From positions 186,001 to 250,000 of the forward strand of contig NZ_RYDV01000004.1 in the NCBI RefSeq assembly GCF_003971065.1: a stretch of 64,000 nucleotides of DNA. Reading direction: 5' to 3'. The notes beneath the pieces are model-generated. The model worked only from the letters and a program-made list of their open reading frames with translations. It searched no databases and was not told where the DNA came from. The stretch is from Candidimonas sp. SYP-B2681 (GTDB lineage: Bacteria; Pseudomonadota; Gammaproteobacteria; Burkholderiales; Burkholderiaceae_B). The position numbers and the translations under genes were made by a program. Below are positions 37,343 to 45,826 of this stretch, in pieces (position 1 is the stretch's first letter; each line of letters opens with the position of its first letter).

Positions 37343-38750
37343 CGTTCCTTTGCGTCTGGCCGTGGTTGGCCACACCAATACTGGCAAGACGTCACTGCTG
37401 CGCACGCTCACGCGCGATCCCGGCTTCGGCGTTGTCGAAGATCGCCCGGGAACCACACGCCATGTTGAAGGTGCACACTTGCTGGTCGATGGCGCAGTGG
37501 TCGTCGAACTGTACGATACCCCCGGCATGGAAGATGGGATCGCTTTGCTGGATTACCTCGATCAACTGACACAGCCCGGAGAGCGCGTAGACGGCCCCGA
37601 ACGCGTGCGCCGGTTTCTGCACAGCCCTGAAAGTAAACGGCGCTTCGAGCAGGAAGCCCGTGTATTGCACAAATTGTTGGATTGCGATGCGGGCTTGTAC
37701 GTGGTGGATGTGCGCGACCCGGTGCTCGGTAAACACAAGGACGAGCTAACCATTTTGGCCAGCTGCGGGCATCCGATCGTACCCGTGTTGAACTTTACCC
37801 ACAGCCCCGAACAACGACTGGCGGCGTGGCGCGAAGCGCTGGGTCGATTAGGCCTGCACGTTATCGTAGAGTTTGACACGATCGCACCGGCGCTGGATGG
37901 CGAAGCGCAGCTGTACGATAAATTGGCTCTGCTGATGGATAAGCACGCCGGATTGCTGCAACGGCTGAAGCATGACGTTGCACAGCAAAGGCATATCCGC
38001 CACCTTGACGCGATGCGCATCGTTGCCGAAATGCTGGTCGACGCCGCGGCGTGGCACTTGCCTTGCGAGCCTGACAAGGCGGCGCTGGAAACGGCAACAC
38101 AGACGTTAAGGAGAAGGGTTCGTGCGCGCGAGGACCTTTGTGTGCAAGGACTGCTGAAGCGCTATAACTTTAATAGCCGCGACTTCCCCGCCCACACCTT
38201 ACCGCTCGAGGGCGAGCGTTGGGGAATGGATTTATTTCATCCGCAGGCCTTGAAGGACGTTGGCATTCACGTCAGTAAAGGCATGGCCGCCGGGGCAATG
38301 GCCGGCGCGACTCTCGATGTATTCACTGCGGGAATCAGCCTCGGGGCAGCGACCCTGCTGGGCGCGGCTGCCGGTGGTATCTGGCAGGGGGCCGATAAAT
38401 TGGGTAAACGCATGCTGGGCCGCTTGAAGGGATACCAAGAGCTTAGCGTCGACGATCCTGTACTGCGGCTGCTGGCGCTACGCCAGCTTGCTTTGGTGAC
38501 GGCGCTGGAACGTCGCGGCCATGCGGCCCAGGGGCCCATACAGCTCGAGACGGCGTCGTTTAACGATCCTGATAGTCCAGCGGGGGACGCGCTGACTGAA
38601 GCGTGGCGTAAGAAAAGACTGCCCGCCGAACTGCTGGAGGCTCGAAGTCAGCCGCGGTGGTCCAGTCTGTCCGACGATCACGACGGCAGTGCGCGACGCG
38701 AGCAAGTCATCCGCATGCTGGCCAAGCAACTCGCCAGTTTCAGTTCTTAA
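37329..38750 (+). CDS. GTPase with C-terminal DUF3482 domain
   Basis: 473 residues. Era/TrmE-type G domain with P-loop GHTNTGKTS (14-22), switch T42-T43 in RPGTTRHVEG, and G3 DTPG (63-66). The G4 position reads VPVLNFTHSP (Asn155) in place of the usual NKxD, so guanine specificity may be altered. A glycine/alanine-rich hydrophobic stretch (about residues 315-350, AAGAMAGATLDVFTAGISLG) could insert into membrane. It overlaps the membrane-protein gene by 14 bases, which suggests the products act as a pair. Confidence 0.85.
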   Translation: MPRPDVPLRLAVVGHTNTGKTSLLRTLTRDPGFGVVEDRPGTTRHVEGAHLLVDGAVVVELYDTPGMEDGIALLDYLDQLTQPGERVDGPERVRRFLHSPESKRRFEQEARVLHKLLDCDAGLYVVDVRDPVLGKHKDELTILASCGHPIVPVLNFTHSPEQRLAAWREALGRLGLHVIVEFDTIAPALDGEAQLYDKLALLMDKHAGLLQRLKHDVAQQRHIRHLDAMRIVAEMLVDAAAWHLPCEPDKAALETATQTLRRRVRAREDLCVQGLLKRYNFNSRDFPAHTLPLEGERWGMDLFHPQALKDVGIHVSKGMAAGAMAGATLDVFTAGISLGAATLLGAAAGGIWQGADKLGKRMLGRLKGYQELSVDDPVLRLLALRQLALVTALERRGHAAQGPIQLETASFNDPDSPAGDALTEAWRKKRLPAELLEARSQPRWSSLSDDHDGSARREQVIRMLAKQLASFSS

Positions 38751-38891
38751 GTCGGTTCGGTATTAGTCGGGCGGACTCTCATTTTTTAAGCCGATGCAGC
38801 GGGTCGCGGGAGGCTGGGCGAAAGATCGCTGCGGTCCGCGCTTCGCCGGACTGCCCGGCCCACCGCTCTGGCTCGGGGCGGGGCCAATGGA

Positions 38892-40279
38892 ATGGACGCC
38901 CCTACTCGTAACGGCATCAATGTGCCAAAGTGGAGGTGTTGTTTCGACCACTTGAACCGAGAGGAGCGTCTACCATGAAGATTACAACCATTGGCATCGA
39001 CTTGGCAAAGAATGTATTTCAAGTTCACGGCGTTGATGCGCACGGCAAGACCGTGCTTAAGAAACAGCTCAAGCGCGACCACGTCGCGAACTTCTTTATC
39101 CAGCTGGAGCCGTGCTTGATCGGGATGGAGGCTTGCGGCGGCGCCCACCATTGGGGCCGCAAACTGCAGGCCATGGGGCACACGGTACGCTTGATGGCGC
39201 CTCAGTTCGTCAAGCCCTATGTCAAGACCAATAAGAACGACGTGGCCGATGCCGAGGCGATCTGCGAAGCTGTAGCACGACCCAACATGCGATTCGTGGC
39301 GATCAAGACGGTCGATCAGCAATCGGTTCTGGCCCTGCACCGGGCATGTCAAGGGTTTGTCCGGGCGCGCACCACGCAAGCCAATCAGATTCGGGGATTG
39401 CTGGCCGAATTTGGCCTGGTCCTGCCTCAAGGCATCCACCACGTGGCCAAGCGGGTGCCCCAACTCATGGAAGACGCGTCGGATGAATTAACCGGCACAT
39501 TTCGCCTCTTAATGGAACGTTTGCTGGATCAGTTAAAGGCGCTGGATCAACATGTGCATGAACTAGAAGTCCAGATCACGGCCTGGCACCGTGCCAATCC
39601 GATGAGCCGTAAGTTAGAGAAGGTCCCTGGCATTGGACCGATCACCGCCAGCGCGTTGGTCGCCTCGATCGGCGATGCCAAGAATTTCCACAATGGCAGG
39701 CAGGTTGCAGCTTGGTTGGGCTTGGTGCCTAAACAGCACTCCAGCGGTGGCAAGCCGGTCCTGCTGGGCATAAGTAAACGCGGTGACTCCTATTTGCGAT
39801 CGCTACTGATCCATGGGGCACGGGCCGTGGTTGCCCATGCCCAACGGAAAACCCGGGCTGATGGGTGGCTGAACACGCTGCTACAGCGGCGCAATACAAA
39901 TGTTGCGGTTGTGGCGCTGGCCAACAAGAATGCCCGGGTTATTTGGGCCTTGCTGGCCCACGGCCGTGAGTTCCGAGTGGATTACGAGCCGAACGTCTCA
40001 TAATCCACTCGGCCGATTGTTGTTAGCAACTGAAAAGTTAGGAGCCCTTCCAGCGATTGCTCAGGCGATCATGAATTGATGACAAAACAGGTCAGACCGT
40101 GGTTGGCCAAGCCCGCCGAGTTCTCGGCACCTTCAGTGCGCGGGGCCGATTGGGCGCCAACCAGCAAAATCCATCAGGGACAGCAGCACAAAGGCTGCAA
40201 CCAAAGTCCGGATGTACGGGTGCAATCATTACCTTCGAGTCATCAAGAATTGAATGCTTGGCAAACAAGGGGCGTCCAT
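38892..40279 (+). mobile_element. IS110-family (IS1111 group) insertion sequence
   Basis: About 1.39 kb. A 12-bp inverted repeat ATGGACGCCCCT marks 38892-38903 and its complement 40268-40279; a single transposase gene lies between. IS1111-group elements have such subterminal repeats, make no clear target duplication and often enter palindromes. Exact outer ends may lie a few bases beyond the repeats. Confidence 0.8.
38975..40003 (+). CDS. IS110/IS1111 transposase
   Basis: 342 residues, intact. N-terminal DEDD (RuvC-like) domain: Asp9 in IGIDLAKNVFQVHG, Glu in IGMEACGG, and the acidic pair in KNDVADAEAI. C-terminal transposase_20 domain with EKVPGIGPITASALVASIGDA, ending in the serine-containing segment PKQHSSGGKPVLLGISKRGD. 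ATG 38975 follows GAGAGGAG. A full frame with all catalytic residues suggests the element may still be active. Confidence 0.96.
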   Translation: MKITTIGIDLAKNVFQVHGVDAHGKTVLKKQLKRDHVANFFIQLEPCLIGMEACGGAHHWGRKLQAMGHTVRLMAPQFVKPYVKTNKNDVADAEAICEAVARPNMRFVAIKTVDQQSVLALHRACQGFVRARTTQANQIRGLLAEFGLVLPQGIHHVAKRVPQLMEDASDELTGTFRLLMERLLDQLKALDQHVHELEVQITAWHRANPMSRKLEKVPGIGPITASALVASIGDAKNFHNGRQVAAWLGLVPKQHSSGGKPVLLGISKRGDSYLRSLLIHGARAVVAHAQRKTRADGWLNTLLQRRNTNVAVVALANKNARVIWALLAHGREFRVDYEPNVS

Positions 40280-40411
40280 GTACGAACTCGCCATCGCCAG
40301 GCCTGAGGCCTGTGCTTCTGGCTTAAACAAACGGCCCCTTTTCTCCCCGATCCAGACCGCTAGTCCGGCTTGCTCAAACTTTCGTCCCAGCCTCCCGCGA
40401 CCCGCCGCATC

Positions 40412-40743
40412 TTCGACTTCGATTGGATTGGACCGATATTGGTCGTGTGGCAGGGTTAGCGCTGGGTTGGGCTACGCCTGGGTTTAGTAGCCTAAGTAAA
40501 TGGAACATCCAGGTTGGAACCTGCCACCTTAACAATTAGTACGTGCGCGCTGCTGTGGGAAATCCGGCGCTGCATGCGATTGTGTCGCGCCCCGACCAAC
40601 TCGCGCGCAGCCTACCGACTAGGCCGGCCGCCGCCCCATGTATGTCGAAAGGGCCCGGAACGCGCTCGTGAAGTGGTTTTTTTTTCGTTCATGGTCTACT
40701 CTGAAAGTGCGCCATTACCTATGCGCATTGCGAGGAAGAAGAC
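40412..40743. other. Intergenic stretch without recognised gene
   Basis: Between element C and the small membrane protein gene. Short frames here show no family similarity or ribosome site. A run of eight T near 40679-40686 has no stem in front of it. Confidence 0.5.
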
Positions 40744-40956
40744 ATGATCAAGGCAGAATTGACACTTCCTGAAATCGGTTTGATTGCAGGAACGCGAGGA
40801 CTTCTCGGAGCGGGCATTGCTCTCTTGCTAGCCGACAGGCTGGAGCCCGAACAGAGAAAAGCCATCGGTTGGACCCTGGTGGGAGTGGGCGTACTCACCA
40901 CGATACCGCTTGCTATTGACGTGTTCAGCAAGCGGAGCAAGCCCAAATTGGAATGA
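40744..40956 (+). CDS. Small two-helix membrane protein
   Basis: 70 residues, two hydrophobic helices (IGLIAGTRGLLGAGIALLLA and AIGWTLVGVGVLTTIPLAI) separated by a charged turn (DRLEPEQRK), with a basic tail. GAGGAAG at 40730-40736 supports ATG 40744. Unknown function; hairpin-like small inner-membrane proteins of this kind are common and poorly studied. Confidence 0.75.
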   Translation: MIKAELTLPEIGLIAGTRGLLGAGIALLLADRLEPEQRKAIGWTLVGVGVLTTIPLAIDVFSKRSKPKLE

Positions 40957-41260
40957 GTAAATAAGCCATTGCGTACGACTTTTCCTCCGTTTGCCACCCA
41001 TAGCTGCCGTAAGCAGTATGTGAAGGCAACGCGGTAAGTCTTTGATTCGGAAATAAAAACGGACTCCAAACTCATTGGTAATCGACGCTTTTCATTGGAC
41101 TCGGAATTTCATGCATCCAAGCCGATAGGATACATAGCCTCACAATTCCCGGTCTACGCCGCGCCTATCTGGAGCACATAATATGTCCTTCCCGGGTATG
41201 AGTCGGCCCGGCTGTCTTGCGAGGCCCCGGCATGACGGAATATTTTCGGACACGACATAT
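40957..41260. other. Intergenic stretch without recognised gene
   Basis: 304 bp between the small membrane protein and the FMN reductase. The in-frame extension of the reductase back to 41183 has no similarity to the family. No hairpin or promoter stands out. Confidence 0.5.
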
Positions 41261-41812
41261 ATGATCAAGATTCTCGGCATATCCGGTAGTTTGCGGGCGC
41301 AGTCGTTCAACACGGCGCTAATGCATGCCGCGCAGTCGTTGGCTGGGCCCGGCATCCAATTCGACACCGCTACCCTACACGGCATTCCGCTCTATGACGG
41401 TGACGTCGAGCAGCGCGAGGGCCTACCTGCCGCTGTGGTCCAGTTAAAGGAACGGGTGATTGCCAGCGACGGTGTATTGCTGTGTACGCCGGAGTACAAC
41501 AACGGCATCCCAGGGGTATTCAAGAACGCGATGGACTGGTTGTCACGGCCCAGCAGCGATATCGCACGAGTTTTCGGCGGTCGCCCCTTCGCCGTGATTG
41601 GGGCGTCACCGGGTGGATTCGGCACTATTCTGTCGCAAACCGCATGGTTGCCTGTATTAAGGACCCTGGGCACGCGTCACTGGCTGGGCGGCCGTCTGCT
41701 GGTATCTCGGGCGAATCAGATGTTTGATGCGGATGGCACCCTCCGGGACGAAGCGACTCGTGCCCGACTGGCCGAGTTTGTACAGGGCTTTGCCGTCTTC
41801 GCGAAACCTTGA
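41261..41812 (+). CDS. NADPH-dependent FMN reductase (ChrR/YieF-like)
   Basis: 183 residues, flavodoxin-like. FMN-binding GISGSLRAQSFNTAL, and CTPEYNNGIPGVFKNAMDWLSR with GGRPFAVIGASPGGFGT. Reduces quinones, chromate or azo compounds in related proteins. ATG 41261 gives the conserved start. A degraded fragment that resembles an arsenite permease lies just downstream, so an origin in a metal-resistance cluster is possible, though the protein is shorter than ArsH. Confidence 0.88.
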   Translation: MIKILGISGSLRAQSFNTALMHAAQSLAGPGIQFDTATLHGIPLYDGDVEQREGLPAAVVQLKERVIASDGVLLCTPEYNNGIPGVFKNAMDWLSRPSSDIARVFGGRPFAVIGASPGGFGTILSQTAWLPVLRTLGTRHWLGGRLLVSRANQMFDADGTLRDEATRARLAEFVQGFAVFAKP

Positions 41813-41842
41813 TTTCGGCCCGCACAACGCCATCATTGCATA

Positions 41843-41932
41843 GGGACTTCAGTGCAAGTTACCGTGAGCGTGCTCATCGAGGCACCGGTGATGTTGCTGG
41901 TCGTACGTATCGTCAACCAGAACCTCCATTGA
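41843..41932 (+). pseudogene. Relic of an Acr3-like arsenite permease, 3' end only
   Basis: About 29 codons ending TGA at 41930-41932. The reading VTVSVLIEAPVMLLVVRIVN resembles the last membrane helix of Acr3 arsenite exporters, as I recall it. No upstream part of the gene and no start is present, so this would be a decayed tail. The match is short and based on memory of the family. The rest of 41813-42193 holds no gene I can support. Confidence 0.4.
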
Positions 41933-42193
41933 GACGCTTAACCGTTATCAGGGGACGCTTGCGCCCGGACATGCATATTAGTGGGGACAGAGTTTGTCGC
42001 GCGTGAGCTTTTGTCTTTTCGGCGAATCCTTTCCGGGTCGTGTCTACATTATGGTCAATGTACCGGACACCAATGAAGGCCGTAAATCGGCGTCGATGCC
42101 CGGTTTGAAGTGAGGGCAGAAACGACGGTCGATGACCGCTGATGGCAGGTAGCGCTCCCGAGCCATTGTCCGTTTCCGACCCATTGCTGCCTG

Positions 42194-42619
42194 TCAGGCT
42201 GATGCCTCAGACCACTGCGGGTTCCATACAGTTTCCCATAGATGTCCGTCCGGATCCTGGAAGTAACCCGAGTACCCGCCCCAGAATGTGTCATGTGCTG
42301 GTTTGACGATGACAGCTCCCGCCGAGGCCGCTCTGGACATGACTTCATCAACCTCGGCTTTTGAGGATACGTTGTGACCTAGAGTCATTTCGGTCGGATT
42401 GGCGACACCTGCTGCGAGCCCTGTGTCATGGGAGATGCTCGATCTTGGCCAGAGCGCAAGGCGAAGACCAGGTTGAAGATTAATAAATACAACAGCTCCA
42501 TGCTCGTACTCTTTACCTACGATACCCTCAGTGGGGAAACCTAGCCCATCGCGATAGAAGCGCAGCGACACGTCAAGATTGTCAACGCCGATGGTGATGA
42601 CAGTGATTCGTGGTTTCAT
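42194..42619 (-). CDS. VOC-family (glyoxalase/bleomycin-resistance fold) protein
   Basis: 141 residues. Opening ITVITIGVDNLDVSLRFYRDGLGFPTEG and closing YSGYFQDPDGHLWETVWNP are typical of the VOC superfamily, with likely metal ligands in the beta strands. Members range from glyoxalases to antibiotic- and arsenical-processing dioxygenases; the substrate cannot be told here. The gene is preceded on its strand by a 303-bp stretch without gene. Confidence 0.85.
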   Translation of the reverse strand: MKPRITVITIGVDNLDVSLRFYRDGLGFPTEGIVGKEYEHGAVVFINLQPGLRLALWPRSSISHDTGLAAGVANPTEMTLGHNVSSKAEVDEVMSRAASAGAVIVKPAHDTFWGGYSGYFQDPDGHLWETVWNPQWSEASA

Positions 42620-42922
42620 GTGACTGACTCCGTTGGAGGCTTCATTGACCTTGGTCGAAGAAATCTATCACAAGTGGCGTCATGCGACCCGCTTCGGCCC
42701 GTCAACCGAGCGCGACCTATGCGGCGGCTTCCAAGGTACAGCGGACCTCCGGTTTGGGTTGGCCGGACGCCAGTCTGGAGCCGCGGACGCTAAATTGCCG
42801 GCTTGCCATTAAAATTGAGGACGTAAAATCCACACGTGTAACTCGGATCGCAAACCGCAGCTGGCTCGCAAAGCAGAGTATGTGTTACGTCCTTTAACGG
42901 TGTACTTTTGTGAGCAACCTTT

Positions 42923-44629
42923 ATGCTTCAAATCAGTAGCGGGAAATTCTTCACGACCGATGAACGATGGGAGACTTCTCACCGCGCGTCTCTCTACACG
43001 AACTGCGGATTTTTCCCTAATCTGACGATTACAACCCGAGTGGGCACGATCCTTCCCGTCAAGCCATCTGGCGATCTGCGCACTGTAAGCTGTGAAGTCA
43101 TTGAACGATTACCTAAACTCCCCGGCGGCCCGTATTCTGGAGAACAAGTCGCAACTAGTGGTGATTCTCTCATTGAAGACTTCGCGGCACTCCTGTCTTT
43201 CTGCTTCAAAGCTATCGTCACCCCGGATCAGTACCTTGCTCAACGGCTGCTGTTCGCGCAACGACCGGCTCTCGGAATGGCCGCTCTACCAAAGCAATAC
43301 CTTCGACATACCTTTGATACCGAGATCGCCATAGCCGAAGCGCAAATTGTTTGGACGCAAACGTTCATCGAGAAATTGATTGGAGCCAGCAGAGCAAGGT
43401 ACTCTGGAGCAATGCGCGCAATACAACGCTATGTCACAGCCGTGCATCGCCTTGCGGACGATTTAGAGCTGTCATATACACTCTTGGTCGCATCGATTGA
43501 ATCTTTGGCACAGCAATTTGACGAGTTCGAGCCTAGCTGGAACGACTATGCACAAGATAAAAGAATGTTGATCAATGATGCTCTAACGGGCGCTCCGCAG
43601 GATATCTCCGAGAAATTGCGCTGTGCGGTACTTGCCATAGAACACGTAGCTGCTGGCAGGCGTTTCCGAGAGTTCGTTCACGATCACCTCCCCTCAAGCT
43701 TTTACCGTGGCGAGGCAGCTGAACAACAAGATGCAGCTGGGAAAGGCGACTTAGACACTGCGCTAAAGATCGCCTATGACTTGAGATCAAAGCACGTTCA
43801 CACTCTGGCGCCCCTTCCGCCGAACCTGAAAGGTATTCCGACTCATAACGACCTGTTGGTCGTTGATGGAAAGCCGACGCTAACAATTCAGGGGCTTGCG
43901 CGCGTCGCCCGCAGCGTTATTTGTGAATTTGTAAATCGATCCGAGAACGTTGACCGTGATATCTATGATTTCTGGCCAGAAGTACCCGGGCGACTTACCA
44001 TGCAAATGTCGCCGGTCATGTGGATCACGAACGGACAGTCTTATACGGTGAAAGATGCACGTCTCTACTTGAATGGATATCTTTCTATGTTCGCAAACGC
44101 TTGGCTGACGGGAGTCCCTCTTTCGACCGACATGCGACAAGTCTTAAAAAAAATAGAACAGCTTGTGCGGGATACGAAGAAACCGCGCGACCGTCTTCCG
44201 ATGCTCGCTTTGTACTATATCGTTGGAACTAGCTGTCCCGTAGAGTCCCATGAATACCTGCACAAGTTTCTACTCGCATATCATGTGGATTACTTTTCGC
44301 CTTCAATCGAGTCTTTGTTGGCCCACATGTTCGCCGAGGAGAACCCGAACTGGCCAGCCGACGAAAGCGAGAAGTTACTCGTGGAGTATATGAAGCAGCG
44401 GCACCACAAGAATTCGCACAACTTTGGGCCATTTTTCGGTGCTGCCTTAACGCTTTTTGTTGCCGAGTTGCGTCGCGCGACCGGTGACGAACCGGCCTGT
44501 CGGAGGCTTGTAACTAAGGCCGTCGAGAATTTCCCGAAGTTCGCTACGCTACGTGAATTCGAAGCAAGGATAAAAGAGTCCTCCATCCCGCCGATTGTGA
44601 TCGACGAAGTCCTTCCCCCGAAGCGATGA
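42923..44629 (+). CDS. Orphan 568-residue protein with HEPN-like motif
   Basis: I do not recognise the full protein. Residues about 165-300 look helical, with LSYTLLVASIESLAQQF and then YDLRSKHVH, where Arg288 and His293 fit the RX4H motif of HEPN ribonuclease domains. The N-terminal 100 residues (strand-rich, SLYTNCGFFPNLTITTRVGT) and the C-terminal 240 residues (helical) have no known match by eye. Codons are more AT-rich than in neighbours, there is no operon partner, and it sits near an IS and palindromes, all suggesting acquisition. A defence or abortive-infection role is inference. Confidence 0.7.
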   Translation: MLQISSGKFFTTDERWETSHRASLYTNCGFFPNLTITTRVGTILPVKPSGDLRTVSCEVIERLPKLPGGPYSGEQVATSGDSLIEDFAALLSFCFKAIVTPDQYLAQRLLFAQRPALGMAALPKQYLRHTFDTEIAIAEAQIVWTQTFIEKLIGASRARYSGAMRAIQRYVTAVHRLADDLELSYTLLVASIESLAQQFDEFEPSWNDYAQDKRMLINDALTGAPQDISEKLRCAVLAIEHVAAGRRFREFVHDHLPSSFYRGEAAEQQDAAGKGDLDTALKIAYDLRSKHVHTLAPLPPNLKGIPTHNDLLVVDGKPTLTIQGLARVARSVICEFVNRSENVDRDIYDFWPEVPGRLTMQMSPVMWITNGQSYTVKDARLYLNGYLSMFANAWLTGVPLSTDMRQVLKKIEQLVRDTKKPRDRLPMLALYYIVGTSCPVESHEYLHKFLLAYHVDYFSPSIESLLAHMFAEENPNWPADESEKLLVEYMKQRHHKNSHNFGPFFGAALTLFVAELRRATGDEPACRRLVTKAVENFPKFATLREFEARIKESSIPPIVIDEVLPPKR

Positions 44630-44905
44630 CCCGATAAGGCCGATGATGTGACTTGCATTGTCGGTACGCGAGCGGCTGGTAACTGATTCGAATCCGACAT
44701 CGGAGTGTCAGATCCGTGCCCAAGACGAATGACGCTTCATGGCCGTTAGGCGACGTAGCGATAAGGCCGACCTTGGATCGCTATGGCTACCACTTCCGGA
44801 CGCCACGGCCATGAAGTACCCGGCACCGCCGCCACCGTATCCTCCCACTCCACCCAATACCTATCGCCCCGCCAATACCATGCGTCGATGCCAATCCATG
44901 TTCTT

Positions 44906-45132
44906 GAGCCGTCGTGCCTGGGGCTGGGTAAGCGATTTTTTCGCCCGCCGCATTGCCGGGCCATTGCGGGGGTACAAGGCCGCGTTGTCTGAACAGCACG
45001 CTTGCGGACAGTCTGGGGGACTGTCCGCGCTGTGAGTTCGCGGGCGCCCCGCAATGGCCCGGTGATGCGGGCAGCACTGGCGAAGCCAGGGCCGGGCGAA
45101 TCTAGCGCACCCAGCCCCAGGCACGACGGCTC
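44906..45132. repeat. Large intergenic palindrome, element B (225-bp class)
   Basis: 227 bp, inverted orientation relative to element A. The 24-bp ends 44906-44929 and 45109-45132 are perfect inverted copies; a further 15-bp pair (CGGGCCATTGCGGGG and its complement) lies inside; the right half has about 26 extra bases with its own small hairpin. AGTTCG (complement of CGAACT) at 45035-45040 is 92 bases from the right end, and a 10-bp hairpin (45004-45028) is central. The remainder of 44630-45242 has no supported gene. Confidence 0.85.
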
Positions 45133-45242
45133 TTAAGAAACCCGAGAGCGAGCAGATCCAAGAACAATAGACCCGAAACGACCAAACCCCTGAACGAACG
45201 CACAATTTCGGACAGCCTCGCGCCAGCCGCGTTTTAATCCCT

Positions 45243-45749
45243 TTACATCAACACCAGCTCATCTGGCAAATCGTTGGTGTGGGCCTGGCCTTCCGGTAAA
45301 GGCGGGCAACGAGTACGCAGTATGGCCTCGATACTGTCGATCGCTGCCAGAATGCCGCCCGCGTAATCTTTATGGTGCAGGCGAGCCTGCAACTGATCAC
45401 AGACCTGGACCCATAACTCATCCGGAGCGGCCACGGCACGATCGGCGATGATCTCGATACGATGTTTATCCAGCGCCAAATACAACAGCACCCCAGTATT
45501 CAAGGGCGTATCCCATACCCGAAGACGCCCGAACACTTCCAATGCCCGCAAGTGACTATTGCGTTCGTGGGGCGGGCTAATGGCTTCTATGGCAACCATT
45601 AGCTCACCGGTGTGATCAAGTTCACCTTTCTTGATTCGTTCGGCAATTTGCGCCAGTACATCCGAGGAGAAGTGCTTGCGACGCAACCATTGACCCTCGA
45701 TACTGGCCCAACCGGTAACTTGTTTCCACTTTGCCCCGACTTGACGCAC
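45243..45749 (-). CDS. TPM-domain protein
   Basis: 168 residues. TPM (YgcG-like) domain lacking a signal peptide: RIKKGELDHTGELMVAIEA, FGRLRVWDTPLNTGVLLYLALDKHRIEIIADRAV and HKDYAGGILAAIDSI. AAGGAG six bases upstream makes GTG 45749 the start. It follows a second, membrane-bound TPM gene and lemA on the same strand, the usual LemA/TPM set. Cellular role uncertain; TPM proteins have been linked to membrane maintenance. Confidence 0.85.
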   Translation of the reverse strand: MRQVGAKWKQVTGWASIEGQWLRRKHFSSDVLAQIAERIKKGELDHTGELMVAIEAISPPHERNSHLRALEVFGRLRVWDTPLNTGVLLYLALDKHRIEIIADRAVAAPDELWVQVCDQLQARLHHKDYAGGILAAIDSIEAILRTRCPPLPEGQAHTNDLPDELVLM

Positions 45750-45826
45750 AGCTGCTCCTTATTCCGATCTTAAATTTAGCGCTCAGCGCAGGCTATTTTG
45801 CTATGGGTTAATCGTGCGACGAGCGT

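Larger units (their letters stand above)
38793..40411. repeat. Large intergenic palindrome, element C, split by an insertion sequence
   Basis: The outer arms 38793-38824 and 40379-40411 are inverted copies with one mismatch and one indel over 33 bp. Between them sits an IS110/IS1111 element. Joining the two outer pieces gives about 230 bp, matching elements A and B. The CGAACT motif (40283-40288) and the central hairpin CAGGCCTGAGGCCTG directly after lie just right of the insertion. It starts 43 bp past the GTPase gene. Confidence 0.75.

Noticed and set aside
44739-45035. Plus-strand frame with proline-rich start leading into element B
   Set aside because: No ribosome site, composition follows the GC-rich repeats, and it ends within the central hairpin.
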